The notes: generated from the sequence alone by a model not told the origin. DNA of 64,000 bases from Halapricum desulfuricans (GCF_017094465.1 NZ_CP064791.1:2542001-2606000); one strand, 5' to 3'; positions 19,406 to 27,786 are shown, counted from the first letter of the stretch. Program-made: numbers and translations.

Positions 19406-19822
19406 TCAGTCGCCGTCGAGACAGCGGCCGCTCACCTCGGTGGCGCCCTCGGTGAACCGGACGACGACCAGCTTCTCGGTGCATTCGTGGCCGGCCCACC
19501 CGATTGTCGTCGCCCCCAGCGGCAGTTCGACGGCCAGTTCGTACGTCCCCGCCTCCAGGTCCCGCGGGTCGGCTTCCCGGGTCGTTCCGGGTTCGATAGC
19601 CGTGAGCCTGAAGAACTCGTAGCGATCCGCCCCGGCGGTCCGGACGTCCAATCGGAACGTAACGTCGTGGATCTCGTCGCTCTCGTTCTCGACGCGGATC
19701 CGGAGTCTCGACGGCCGGGGCGTCGGCGTCGAAGTCGCCTGCTCACCCGGGTCGGCACAGCCCGCGAAGCTACCGGCTGCCAGTCCGGCTCCGAGAACGG
19801 TCAGCATGCGTCGGCGATACAT
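19406..19822 (-). CDS. Predicted Tat-exported lipoprotein
   Basis: The 138-residue protein begins MYRRRMLTVLGAGLAAGSFAGC: an arginine-rich start, a short hydrophobic region and a lipobox (FAGC) with the lipidated Cys at about 22. A Thr/Pro-rich spacer (STPTPRPS) follows, then a beta-rich domain (RIRVENESDEIHDVTFRL...) similar to small Ig-like lipoproteins common in haloarchaea. No enzymatic motif. Convergent with the small membrane protein, divergent from rtcA with about 90 bp between. Confidence 0.78.
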   Translation of the reverse strand: MYRRRMLTVLGAGLAAGSFAGCADPGEQATSTPTPRPSRLRIRVENESDEIHDVTFRLDVRTAGADRYEFFRLTAIEPGTTREADPRDLEAGTYELAVELPLGATTIGWAGHECTEKLVVVRFTEGATEVSGRCLDGD

Positions 19823-19909
19823 ACATGTTCTTCGACCCCACCCGGCTTGTAGATGCCCCTCGGTTCGTCTCCGCGAACCCTTTCCCGGCTGGGCGTCGAT
19901 GGCTCACAC

Positions 19910-20935
19910 ATGCTCACGATCGACGGTTCCAACGGGGGCGGGCAGCTTCTCCGGACGGGGCTGGCGCTCGCGGTGCGGACCGATACGCCCCTCCGGTTCG
20001 AGTCGATCCGCGGCTCGCGCCCCGACCCGGGGCTCCGACCCCAGCACCTCGCGGCGGTCGAGCTGCTCGCCGACTACTGTGACGCCGATCTCGAAGGGGC
20101 CCGACTCGACTCGGAGACGCTGGTCTTCGAACCTGGCGAGTCCCGCACGCAAACGCTCTCGGCCGACATCCCGACTGCCGGCAGCGCGACGCTGTTGCTC
20201 GATGCGGTCCTGCCGCTGGCGACGGCGATCGACGCGCCGCTCACGGTGACTGCGACCGGCGGGACTGATGTCAAATGGTCGCCGCCAGTTGCGTACGTCC
20301 GCCACGTGAAGCTCCCGCTGCTCGCGCGGTTCGGACTGGACGCGGCCCTCGAACGCAGTAGCGTCGGCTACTACCCGGCGGGCGGCGGCGAGGTCACGTT
20401 CCGGCTGTCGCCGTCGTCGCTGTCCCCCATCGAACTGGACGAGCGCGGCTCGCTGGCGGCGGTCGATGTCTACTCGAAGGCCTCGACCGATCTCGAAGAC
20501 AGCGACGTGGCGGACCGGCAGGCGGACCGCGCCAGTGACCGACTCGACGCGGCCGACGTTCCGCTGGGTGAGCGTGCTGTCGAGTACGTCGAGACGGACT
20601 CGACTGGGTCGTCGATCACGGTCCGGGCGCGATACGACCGGACGCTCGCCGGCTTCGACGCGCTGGGCGAGCCCGGTCGTCCGTCCGAGACGGTCGCGGA
20701 CATGGCGGTCGACGACTTCGAGCGGTTCCACGGGACTCGGGCGGCCGTCGACCGACACATGGCCGATCAGCTGCTCGTGTTTCTTGCGCTCGCCGGCGGA
20801 CGGATCGCGATCCCGGAGGCGACCGATCACGTCCGGACGCACCGATCGCTGCTCGCCGAGTTCGGATACGACGTCTCTCTCGAATCGGAAGGTGGCACCG
20901 TGACACTCACTTCGTCGGGTGATTCCGCGGATTGA
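19910..20935 (+). CDS. rtcA: RNA 3'-terminal phosphate cyclase
   Basis: The 341-residue protein begins LTIDGSNGGGQLLRTGLAL, the typical RtcA start. It continues with RPDPGLRPQHLAAVELL and GYYPAGGGEVTFRL, and ends near the MADQLLVFLALAGG block. The late catalytic histidine region matches the family (TDHVRTHRSLLAEF). RtcA uses ATP to convert RNA 3'-phosphates into 2',3'-cyclic ends. The upstream in-frame ATG at 19853 adds a basic stretch not seen in the family, so I use 19910. The last 29 bases overlap the 3' end of the convergent downstream gene. Confidence 0.95.
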   Translation: MLTIDGSNGGGQLLRTGLALAVRTDTPLRFESIRGSRPDPGLRPQHLAAVELLADYCDADLEGARLDSETLVFEPGESRTQTLSADIPTAGSATLLLDAVLPLATAIDAPLTVTATGGTDVKWSPPVAYVRHVKLPLLARFGLDAALERSSVGYYPAGGGEVTFRLSPSSLSPIELDERGSLAAVDVYSKASTDLEDSDVADRQADRASDRLDAADVPLGERAVEYVETDSTGSSITVRARYDRTLAGFDALGEPGRPSETVADMAVDDFERFHGTRAAVDRHMADQLLVFLALAGGRIAIPEATDHVRTHRSLLAEFGYDVSLESEGGTVTLTSSGDSAD

Positions 20936-21248
20936 CATCCTCCCCGCCGACGTTTGCTGTCGCCGCAAGCCGGATCGAATCCCCGCCGAGCGTCGCGTCA
21001 CCGGTGACCACGCCCGACTCCTCGATCACGACCGATCCGGCGGCCCCGTCGAGGTTCCCGTCGATCGTCCCGCGGACGATGACCGTCCCACTGAACGTCG
21101 ACAACCCGTCGACCGTCTCTCCCTCCTCGACGACAACTGTCCCGCCACTCCTGGTTTCGGCCGCCGCGACGCCGGAGAACGTCCCCGCGACGACTGCGAT
21201 CGCCACCAGCAAGACGGCACTCCCGCTAATCGCTCTCTGTCGCTGCAT
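20907..21248 (-). CDS. Secreted bactofilin-like (polymer-forming) short protein
   Basis: The 113-residue protein starts with a signal peptide (MQRQRAISGSAVLLVAIAVV...VAAAE). It then has short alternating beta units: TVVVEEGETVDGLSTF, GTVIVRGTIDGNLDGAAG, SVVIEESGVVTGDATLGG, a bactofilin-type right-handed beta-helix signature. Haloarchaeal relatives are usually much longer, with more repeats and a C-terminal membrane region. This one stops after three or four rungs, so it may be truncated. The TATA box at 21267-21279 points to a leaderless start at 21248. Its 3' end overlaps rtcA by 29 bp. Confidence 0.7.
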   Translation of the reverse strand: MQRQRAISGSAVLLVAIAVVAGTFSGVAAAETRSGGTVVVEEGETVDGLSTFSGTVIVRGTIDGNLDGAAGSVVIEESGVVTGDATLGGDSIRLAATANVGGEDVNPRNHPTK

Positions 21249-22011
21249 ACCTCCGATTCCCTCACGAAAATATATAAAGGTCAGTCCGGGCCGCTCGAGA
21301 GAGCGTAAACCAACAGCCGCTATATAGAATGTGGCCAACGCAGGTGAATCGACAGTGGAGTCGAAGCGACAGAGACCGCTCCGGCCGTCGAAAGCCTGCG
21401 ACCGCTGCTCCGGGCGAGGCGGCCACGGGAGCCACAACAACAGCGACACGGTGGCACGGGCTGTGGCAGCGAGGACGATCGGAGCGGTCTCGGAGCAGAG
21501 GAGGAGCCCCGGGCGAGGCGGACGGAACGCGCTCGAAGGTGCGACTATACTCGGAGAGTGTCTCAAGCGAACGCCGCGACTCGTGACGATACCACTGCGT
21601 TCGATTGCGGTAGTACGCGACTACTACCGACCGGGTATGGAGCCACGGAACAGATGGCAGAAACAGCCACACCGCACGAGCAGATCCCGTGATCGACTCG
21701 GCCAGGAAAGGGGCGGCGGCTGCAAACGGGCGGGCGATCGGGGCGCGAGCCAGACTCCGATGAGCCATCCAGCAGTTGCGCCAACGTCGCCAGATCCACT
21801 TTCCGGAATGGAAAGGGCAGCTCGGGGGTAGGCGGTTCGCGCGAGGCCCCAGCGTCGGGATTCTCTCTGATGAGCCGACCAGGCCCGATCGGAGGAATCA
21901 CGAAGCCGGCGACTGACGATTCTATATAGCGATATAAGATATACTACTTGAATGGGCGAGAAAGAGGACAGCAAGAGGAGTGTTTAACAGCAGCCACGCG
22001 AATGGGCGGAT
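21249..22011. other. 763-bp intergenic stretch with long inverted repeat, no supported gene
   Basis: Open frames here encode basic, low-complexity proteins unlike the acidic haloarchaeal proteome and have weaker third-position GC, so I do not call them genes. The stretch starts with the promoter of the bactofilin-like gene. It contains a self-complementary TATA-like ctatatag (about 21321), a 12-bp inverted repeat (21372-21383 with 21480-21491), and two copies of ccgggcgaggcgg (21410-21422 and 21509-21521). It ends in an AT-rich block (tctatatagcgatataagatatac, about 21920-21945) that could be the promoter of the next gene. A decayed gene or a structured RNA are both possible. Confidence 0.45.
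21267..21279 (-). promoter_or_regulatory. TATA element for the bactofilin-like gene
   Basis: On the minus strand the ctttatatatttt core is 19-31 bp upstream of the ATG at 21248, consistent with a leaderless transcript. Confidence 0.6.
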
Positions 22012-22317
22012 ATGGCGTTTCCACTGCGTGCAGCAGCGTCGCCGCGCCGGATCTACGGGATCGGCGTGTCGATACTCGGGATCGGGAACTTGAGCTACGG
22101 TGTCGGGCAGTACGTCGGCGGTTCGCAGCTCCCGGTCGTGTCGCTGCTGCAGTTGGTGATGGGGACGACACTGGTGGTGATCGGCGGGCTCGTGATCGCG
22201 GGATCGGACCGGCTATCGCCACCGGACCTGTCCGATCGGGCCCTGCTGGCGATCGGGGCCGTCGGCGGACTGGTCGGCGCATACATGACTGCTGGGGGGA
22301 TTGTACTACTTGGGTGA
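22012..22317 (+). CDS. Small membrane protein, three TM helices
   Basis: The 101-residue protein has hydrophobic helices at about residues 12-32, 40-65 and 78-100, with polar linkers such as GSDRLSPPDLSDR. Small proteins of this type are frequent in haloarchaea and have no known function. A long AT-rich promoter precedes it. pheA starts 40 bp after its stop. Confidence 0.72.
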   Translation: MAFPLRAAASPRRIYGIGVSILGIGNLSYGVGQYVGGSQLPVVSLLQLVMGTTLVVIGGLVIAGSDRLSPPDLSDRALLAIGAVGGLVGAYMTAGGIVLLG

Positions 22318-22357
22318 CACCGGGCGGTTTTTGACGTGGTGTGACCTATCGAAACGT

Positions 22358-23164
22358 ATGCAGACGCTCACGCTGGGACCGAGCGGGACGTATTCCCACC
22401 GGGCGGCACAGTCGGTCTCCGATGACATCGCGTTCACCGAGTCGGTGACCGATATCGTCCAGGCCGTCGCCAACGACGAGTTCGATCGCGGCGTCATTCC
22501 GATCGAGAACAGCATCGAGGGCAGCGTCACCGAGAGCCTCGACTCGCTGGCGGAGTACGACATCGCGGTCGTCAAGGAGATCATCACACCGATCCGCCAC
22601 GCACTGATGGCCCGTACCGGTGACTTCGAGACCGTCGCGAGCCACGCGCAGGCGCTGGCCCAGTGTCGCGGCTATCTCGAGGAGCACTACCCGGACGTTG
22701 AACTCGAAGCGGTCGCGTCGACGGCACGCGGTGTCGAGCGCGCGCGGGAGGACGACTCGGTAGCTGCGATCGCTCACCCCGATAACGCGGGCGATCTAGA
22801 GACTCTTGCGACGGACATTCAGGACCAGACCTCCAACGCGACGCGATTTCTGGCCATCGCAGGGGCCGACGAGCGATCGCCGGCCGGCGGGAAGACCTCG
22901 ATCGTCATCTACCCGAACTCCGATTACCCCGGACTCCTGCTGGAACTGTTACAGCCGTTCGCCGAGCGGGACATCAACCTCTCGCGGCTGGAATCGCGAC
23001 CGAGCGGGGAGCGACTGGGCGATTACGTCTTTCACGTCGATTTCCAGGCCGGGCTCTACGAGGATCGCACGCAGGCCGCCCTCGAAGAGATCGAATCCCT
23101 GGCGGAGAACGGCTGGGTCCGACGGCTCGGCTCGTACGATACCGAGCACGTCGTCTCCGACTAG
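22358..23164 (+). CDS. pheA: Prephenate dehydratase
   Basis: The 268-residue protein starts with TLGPSGTYSHRAA, contains NSIEGSVTESLDSL and the catalytic Thr-Arg-Phe in TSNATRFLAIA. A C-terminal ACT domain carries the phenylalanine-binding ESRPSGERLGDYVFHVD. It converts prephenate to phenylpyruvate in phenylalanine synthesis and is probably feedback-inhibited by phenylalanine through the ACT domain. Monofunctional, as usual in archaea. Start: ATG at 22358. The longer frame to 22301 would overlap the preceding gene. Confidence 0.95.
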   Translation: MQTLTLGPSGTYSHRAAQSVSDDIAFTESVTDIVQAVANDEFDRGVIPIENSIEGSVTESLDSLAEYDIAVVKEIITPIRHALMARTGDFETVASHAQALAQCRGYLEEHYPDVELEAVASTARGVERAREDDSVAAIAHPDNAGDLETLATDIQDQTSNATRFLAIAGADERSPAGGKTSIVIYPNSDYPGLLLELLQPFAERDINLSRLESRPSGERLGDYVFHVDFQAGLYEDRTQAALEEIESLAENGWVRRLGSYDTEHVVSD

Positions 23165-23228
23165 GCGCCGCAATTCTGACCCACCGACAACAACATTAAG
23201 TTCGGAGAGGGCGTACTAGCGGGTAGCT

Positions 23229-23657
23229 ATGCCGTCCAGATCCGACCCCTTCGACGACATCGAGCGGATGTTCGACCGTCTGAGCAAGCAGTTCGCGGAC
23301 ATCGATCCCGTCGAGTTCGGCAGCGGGTTGACCGGACCGGCGATCGACCTCCGTGACGAGGACGATCAACTGGTCGTTATCGTGGATCTTCCGGGATACG
23401 ATGCCGAAGACATCGATGTGACGCTCCCGGACGAGCGGACAGTCCACATCGCCGCCGAGCGCGAACGGGAAGTAGAACACGAGGAGGGGATCTACGTCCG
23501 CAGCGAGCGGTCCCACGAATCGATCGAGCGATCGGTGCGGCTCCCCGATCCGGTCACCGAAGACGGAACCAGCGCGGCCTACGAGAACGGCGTCCTGACG
23601 GTCACACTGCAGAAACAGCACCCTGACGACGAGGGGCAGTCGATCCCGGTCGAATAA
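23229..23657 (+). CDS. Small heat-shock protein (Hsp20/alpha-crystallin)
   Basis: The 142-residue protein has an N-terminal arm (FDDIERMFDRLSKQF), an alpha-crystallin domain starting PAIDLRDEDDQLVVIVDLPGY, and the family-defining A-x-x-x-n-GVL element AYENGVLTVTLQK near the C-terminus. It is an ATP-independent holdase. Preceded by a cattaag promoter element about 30 bp upstream of the ATG. Convergent with the following small membrane gene, separated by 6 bp. Confidence 0.93.
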   Translation: MPSRSDPFDDIERMFDRLSKQFADIDPVEFGSGLTGPAIDLRDEDDQLVVIVDLPGYDAEDIDVTLPDERTVHIAAEREREVEHEEGIYVRSERSHESIERSVRLPDPVTEDGTSAAYENGVLTVTLQKQHPDDEGQSIPVE

Positions 23658-23663
23658 CGGCCA

Positions 23664-23909
23664 TCACTCGTTTTCTTCCTCGGGCGTCTTCGCGACCCAG
23701 CCAGCCACACGCTGGGCGGCGGTTCCAGGCACGTCGCTGGGCCGCTTGACGTACTCGGAGATCGCAACCATCACGCCGGCGATCGCCAGCAATAGGCCAC
23801 CAGTGCCGGTCTGCCCGCTAGCGAGGAGACTCGCGCCGGCCACCACGACCGGCACCACGAGAATCGCGGTCGCCATCCGTCCGACCGTGTCGACGATACT
23901 GGCTGTCAT
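23664..23909 (-). CDS. Small membrane protein, two TM helices
   Basis: The 81-residue protein has two hydrophobic helices (about residues 13-32 and 36-54) followed by a polar C-terminal segment (SEYVKRPSDVPGTAAQRV...PEEENE) likely in the cytosol. The family is haloarchaeal and of unknown function. I take the ATG at 23909. In-frame extension upstream would pass through the riboflavin synthase region antisense. Divergent from riboflavin synthase. Confidence 0.72.
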   Translation of the reverse strand: MTASIVDTVGRMATAILVVPVVVAGASLLASGQTGTGGLLLAIAGVMVAISEYVKRPSDVPGTAAQRVAGWVAKTPEEENE

Positions 23910-24018
23910 CGGCTCGTGTTGGCTGCCGATCGGCAAAAGAACACCGCTTGGGACCGCTGTTCCCTGCGCCTGAGAACGAAAGGCAACCCTTTCGCCGACC
24001 CCGTCCGAAAGCGGTAGT

Positions 24019-24642
24019 ATGTTCACCGGCATCGTCGAGACGACGGGCGAAGTCACAGAGATCAACGACACCGACGGCGGGCGACGGCTCACTATCGAGT
24101 CACCGTTTGCGGATCTCGAACAGGGCCAGAGCATCGCCGTCGAGGGCGTCTGCCTGACTGTCGAGGAGTACGGCGAGGACTGGTTTTCGGTGTTTCTGGC
24201 CGAGGAGACGCTCGACCGGACGTTCTTCGGCCAACTTGCGGAAGGCGACGGCGTCAACCTCGAACGCGCACTGCCCGCGGAGGGGCGATTCGACGGCCAC
24301 TTCGTCCAGGGCCACGTCGACGGCACCGCCGAGATCCTCGACATCGAGGGGGTCGGCGAGGACTGGCGGTTCACCTTCTCGATCCCCGACGAACAGGGCA
24401 AGTACCTCGTCGAGAAGGGCTCGATCGCCATCGACGGCATCTCGCTGACGATCGCCGCCCGTAACGAGGATTCGATAGAGGTGGCGATCATCCCGGAAAC
24501 CTACGAGGTGACGACGCTCTCGCAGAAATCTGTCGGCGATCCGGTCCACATCGAAGTGGACGTGATGGCCAAATACGTCGAGCGGCTTCTGGAAGCCGAC
24601 GACCAACAACCCGGCTGGGTCGAAACGGCGACTGACGAATAA
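24019..24642 (+). CDS. ribE: Riboflavin synthase, alpha subunit
   Basis: The 207-residue protein starts with the hallmark MFTGIVETTGEV. It is a duplication of two lumazine-binding beta-barrels, the second beginning near FDGHFVQGHVDGTAEI. It converts two dimethylribityllumazines into riboflavin and a pyrimidine. This is the bacterial-type trimeric enzyme, found in haloarchaea in place of the archaeal RibC type. Symbol use differs between organisms. The ATG at 24019 directly opens the conserved block. Convergent with the DUF1641 gene, 8 bp apart. Confidence 0.95.
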   Translation: MFTGIVETTGEVTEINDTDGGRRLTIESPFADLEQGQSIAVEGVCLTVEEYGEDWFSVFLAEETLDRTFFGQLAEGDGVNLERALPAEGRFDGHFVQGHVDGTAEILDIEGVGEDWRFTFSIPDEQGKYLVEKGSIAIDGISLTIAARNEDSIEVAIIPETYEVTTLSQKSVGDPVHIEVDVMAKYVERLLEADDQQPGWVETATDE

Positions 24643-24650
24643 AACGGATA

Positions 24651-25238
24651 TTATCGGGTGTCTTCGACAGTGCCGACGTTTCGGCCGAGTGCCTTCACGA
24701 GCGCCAGCGCGACGCCGAGGCCGGCCTTGACCTCGGGGTCACGTAGTGCCTTCGCGAAGCCGATCGCGCCGACCGGTTCGGGCTCTTCCTCGCTGACGTC
24801 ACCGACGGAGTGCAGGACGTCTTCGAGTCCGCGCGAGATGTCCTCCTCGGCAGCCGTATCGGCGACGCCGCCCAGCTCAGAGGCCAGGTTCGAGAGGCTC
24901 ATCACCATCTCGTCGTCCATCGCGCCCATCAGCAGCGAAGCGACCTGGGACAGTTCGAGCAGGTCATCGAGCGTGCCGGTGCGCTGGATCTGCGCGAGGG
25001 ATTCCAGTCCCTCGGCCAGTTCCGCCTCGTTGCCGTCGATCGCGTCCGAGAGCGGTGACGACGCCTCGCTTGCGGCACCAAGGTCGATGTTTGTCTCCTC
25101 GCTCGACCCGTTCAACAGTGCGGCGACGTCAGTCCCCTCCGTATCGAGGCGTTCGAGTAAGGCCGCAACATCCTCGGGGTTATCCTCGACGAGCGCCTCG
25201 AAGTCCTCGCCGGCCTGCATTGATTCCGTGTCGCTCAT
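24651..25238 (-). CDS. DUF1641 protein, last gene of a sulfur-trafficking operon
   Basis: The 195-residue acidic protein has an N-terminal helical region and the DUF1641 core in the C-terminal half (DLLELSQVASLLMGAMDDEMVMSL...GLEDVLHSVG), ending in the conserved LRDPEVKAGLGVALALVKALG helix. The family is often encoded next to SQR-like flavoproteins, as here: the ATG at 25238 is one base from the stop of the SQR gene (25240). It may act as an accessory or membrane-tethering subunit (inference). Confidence 0.88.
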   Translation of the reverse strand: MSDTESMQAGEDFEALVEDNPEDVAALLERLDTEGTDVAALLNGSSEETNIDLGAASEASSPLSDAIDGNEAELAEGLESLAQIQRTGTLDDLLELSQVASLLMGAMDDEMVMSLSNLASELGGVADTAAEEDISRGLEDVLHSVGDVSEEEPEPVGAIGFAKALRDPEVKAGLGVALALVKALGRNVGTVEDTR

Positions 25239-25239
25239 C

Positions 25240-26382
25240 TCAGATCAACCCCCTGGCAGTCAGCCAGTAGGACTCGTTGTAGCCCAGTTTCGACCAGTGG
25301 ATCGGCTTCGAGGGTTCACGCATCGTCGGTTCGGAGCCGTAGTCGAAGGAGACGAACGTGGCCTCGTCCATCCCGGTCTCGATGAAGCAGACCGTCTTCC
25401 CGTCGAACGTCGTGACGGGTTGCTGGTCTCGAACGCGGGACGAGATCCGGTCGGCGACCGTTCCGGCCGCGTAGTGGGCGACGCTGCCCGCTTTCGAGGT
25501 CGGGATGTCCGCGGCGTCGCCGACGGCGTAGACGTCCTCGGCGTGTTCTGCCTCCAGGGTGTGCTGGTCGACCGCGACCCAGCCGTCGTCACCGAGACCG
25601 GCCTCGCGGACGAGGTCGCTCCCGTCGTGGGGCGGGATCCCGACGAGCAGGTCGTATTCGAGGGACTTGCCCTCCATCGTTTCGAGAGTCTGGGTGTCCG
25701 GATCGACCTCCTGGACGTTGAAGAACGTCTCCAGGTTGATGTCGCGCTCCTCGAAGATCGGAGTGACCCAGTCGGCGATCGACTGCAGTCCGTGAGCGCG
25801 CTGGATGGGGTAGGTGTAGGTGATCTCGACGTCCTCGCGGAGCCCGCGCTTGCGCAGCCAGTCGTCGACCATCAGCGTGAACTCGACGGGTGCAGCCGGA
25901 CACATGTGTGGTACGCCGATCACGCTGAGGACGATGTGGCCCTCGCGGAACTCGACGAGTTCCTCCCGAAGTGCCTCTGCACCCTCTGGCCCGTAAAAGT
26001 GGTGTCCGCCTTCGACCAGCCCGGGCGTCTCCTCGGGGACGAGGTTCGAACCCGTCGCCACCACGAGATGATCGTACGCAAGCCCGCCGCCTGATGCGAG
26101 TGTTACCTGTTTGCGGTCGGTGTCGATGCGCTCGACGCGGTCGACCCGGAAGTCGACCGCCCGCGGGATCAGATCGGGGATCGGCTTGGTCGCCTCCGAG
26201 ACCTCCTTCTTTCCGAAGGGGATGTACAGATACGCCGGTTTGTAGAACTGCTTCTCGCCGTCGTTGATCAACACGATCTCGACGTCGTCTGTCTCCAGTT
26301 CCGGTTCGAGCCGTTCGGCGAGTCGGTTGGCAAGCACCGTGCCGCCCGTGCCGCCACCGACGATGACGATCCGTTCTGTCAT
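25240..26382 (-). CDS. SQR-like FAD-dependent oxidoreductase (sulfide:quinone oxidoreductase family)
   Basis: The 380-residue protein has the N-terminal dinucleotide fold IVIVGGGTGGTVLANRL and a second NAD/FAD-type segment DHLVVATGSNLVPEE. A central cysteine sits in VPHMCPAAPVEF, and the FAD-contact motif is EDVYAVGDAADIPTSK. A second cysteine lies in KTVCFIETG near the C-terminus. In SQR these cysteines handle sulfide sulfur while FAD passes electrons to quinone. Context (DsrE, TusA, DUF1641) supports sulfide or persulfide chemistry, but generic NADH-dehydrogenase-like roles are possible. The start ATG at 26382 sits at the dinucleotide fold. Confidence 0.88.
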   Translation of the reverse strand: MTERIVIVGGGTGGTVLANRLAERLEPELETDDVEIVLINDGEKQFYKPAYLYIPFGKKEVSEATKPIPDLIPRAVDFRVDRVERIDTDRKQVTLASGGGLAYDHLVVATGSNLVPEETPGLVEGGHHFYGPEGAEALREELVEFREGHIVLSVIGVPHMCPAAPVEFTLMVDDWLRKRGLREDVEITYTYPIQRAHGLQSIADWVTPIFEERDINLETFFNVQEVDPDTQTLETMEGKSLEYDLLVGIPPHDGSDLVREAGLGDDGWVAVDQHTLEAEHAEDVYAVGDAADIPTSKAGSVAHYAAGTVADRISSRVRDQQPVTTFDGKTVCFIETGMDEATFVSFDYGSEPTMREPSKPIHWSKLGYNESYWLTARGLI

Positions 26383-26421
26383 CTGTATTTCACCACACGA
26401 TATTGTATAATCATTACAATA

Positions 26422-26664
26422 CTATTCTGTCTTCTCCACGTAGAGACTCCAGTAGTCGTCGTGTTCGACGGTGTCCAGCAACTCGTGGCCCGCTTCCTCG
26501 ACCCACTCGGGCACGTCGCCCTTGGAGCCGCTGTCGCTGGTCTGGAGTTCGATCACGGTCCCGGGATCAGCGTCCTGGACCTTGCCGATCAGGTCCATCA
26601 GCGGACCGGGACAGGCTGCACCACGCGAGTCGACCGTCACGTCGGGGGAAATGGATTCACTCAT
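26422..26664 (-). CDS. TusA-family sulfur carrier
   Basis: The 80-residue protein has the TusA motif DSRGAACPGPLMDL with the persulfide-carrying Cys in CPGP, followed by the EEAGHELLDTVEHDDYW region of the IF3-like fold. It passes sulfane sulfur between partners such as DsrE and rhodanese-type proteins. It lies between the SQR-like gene (39 bp) and the DsrE gene (10 bp) on the same strand. The ATG at 26664 is chosen because upstream in-frame sequence overlaps the DsrE gene. Confidence 0.9.
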   Translation of the reverse strand: MSESISPDVTVDSRGAACPGPLMDLIGKVQDADPGTVIELQTSDSGSKGDVPEWVEEAGHELLDTVEHDDYWSLYVEKTE

Positions 26665-26674
26665 TGTGCTCACC

Positions 26675-27076
26675 TTAGACGAACAGCACCTGTTTGTCCG
26701 ACGCCTTCTGCAGGAAGCCCGACACGCCGAGCACGCCATCGAAGACATCGACGTAATCGTCGATTTCGTTATCCATCAGGTCCATCACCATCTCGCAAGC
26801 GTAGACTTCGAGCGGACCGAGGTTCTTCGCTCGTTCGAGCTGTTCTGTAAACATCGGCACCTCGTCGCCGTCCGATTCGAGCATCGCGTAGCCCGCGGGC
26901 CCGGCAACGTCGAAGTCACCGTTCTCGACGGTCTCCTTCTCGAAGGCCGTCAGACCGTTCATCGTCGCGAACACCTGCACCGGCGTCTCCGAGGCCGCGG
27001 CGATCGAGCCGATCATACTTACTGCCTGTACACGTTCGAGTTCGCCCGAAGCGAGGACGATTGCGTATCCCGTCAT
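26675..27076 (-). CDS. DsrE/DsrF-like protein
   Basis: The 133-residue protein starts with YAIVLASGELERVQAVSMIGSIAAASETPVQVFAT, the DsrE/F/H fold. A cysteine in LEVYACEMVMDLM occupies the position used for persulfide chemistry in DsrE proteins. It is the first gene of the minus-strand group DsrE - TusA - SQR-like - DUF1641. The AT-rich region upstream (about 27100-27130) probably holds the promoter. Confidence 0.88.
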   Translation of the reverse strand: MTGYAIVLASGELERVQAVSMIGSIAAASETPVQVFATMNGLTAFEKETVENGDFDVAGPAGYAMLESDGDEVPMFTEQLERAKNLGPLEVYACEMVMDLMDNEIDDYVDVFDGVLGVSGFLQKASDKQVLFV

Positions 27077-27206
27077 CGTTGGGTCACACTCAACCGTAGG
27101 CTTCTGGATATAATAGTATTGCGCTATATTTCCAAAAGTGTGAGAATCCCATCTGTCAGCGAAATCGCGTGCGGTTTTTTGCCCGTCGCGGTACTTGGAC
27201 CCGACA

Positions 27207-27785
27207 ATGACACGGCGGTCGGTCGCTATCGGGGCCTACCGTGAAGGGTTACCAGCGCTGTCGGCCAGCCTCGTCGGTGGTCTGATCGCAGGCGTGGTCC
27301 TCGGAGGGATGCGGAGCGACCTGCAGGCCGTCGAGGGACTGCTCGTACTCGTCCCGGCGCTGCTCGCGACGCGGGGGAACGTCTACGGCTCGCTGGGCGC
27401 ACGGATCGCGACCGCACTCCACCAGGGGTTGCTCGAACCGCGTGTGAGTGAGGCCGACGAGCGACTGCTTCGAGCCGTCACCGCCGCAATAACGAACGGA
27501 CTGCTCGCGAGCGTCTTCGCGGCGGTCGTTGCGACGCTCGCGCTGGTGATCCTGGGGCGTCCCGGCGCGGGGCTGGCGACGTTCGCTGCCATCGCCGTCG
27601 TGGCCGGCCTGCTCTCGGGGGTCGCGCTCGCGACGACGGTCGTCCTCGTCGTCTTCGCGGGCTATCGCCGCGGCTACAACCCGGACACGCTCGTCGGGCC
27701 GATCGTCACCACGGCCGGGGACGTCTTCGGGATGGCCGCGCTATTGATCGCCGTTCGGACCGTCGCCGTGCTCGGAGGGGGTTGA
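27207..27785 (+). CDS. MgtE/SLC41-type membrane domain protein, first of a split pair
   Basis: The 192-residue protein consists only of a five-helix MgtE-like transmembrane domain: EGLPALSASLVGGLIAGVVLGGM, then LLVLVPALLATRGNVYGSLGAR, and a final segment with GPIVTTAGDVFGMAALL, which has the conserved P-x-x-T-T-x-x-D pattern. No cytosolic N or CBS domain is present. It is likely to transport Mg2+ or another divalent cation together with the next protein. The next gene begins one base after its stop. Confidence 0.85.
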   Translation: MTRRSVAIGAYREGLPALSASLVGGLIAGVVLGGMRSDLQAVEGLLVLVPALLATRGNVYGSLGARIATALHQGLLEPRVSEADERLLRAVTAAITNGLLASVFAAVVATLALVILGRPGAGLATFAAIAVVAGLLSGVALATTVVLVVFAGYRRGYNPDTLVGPIVTTAGDVFGMAALLIAVRTVAVLGGG

Positions 27786-27786
27786 C

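Noticed and set aside
21262-21768. 168-residue minus-strand frame in the same gap
   Set aside because: Low-complexity Ala/Arg/Ser composition without domain; overlaps the promoter of the bactofilin-like gene.
21331-21831. 166-residue plus-strand frame in the intergenic gap
   Set aside because: The product is basic (Arg/Ser/Gly-rich), third-position GC is lower than in real genes here, and no motif is present.
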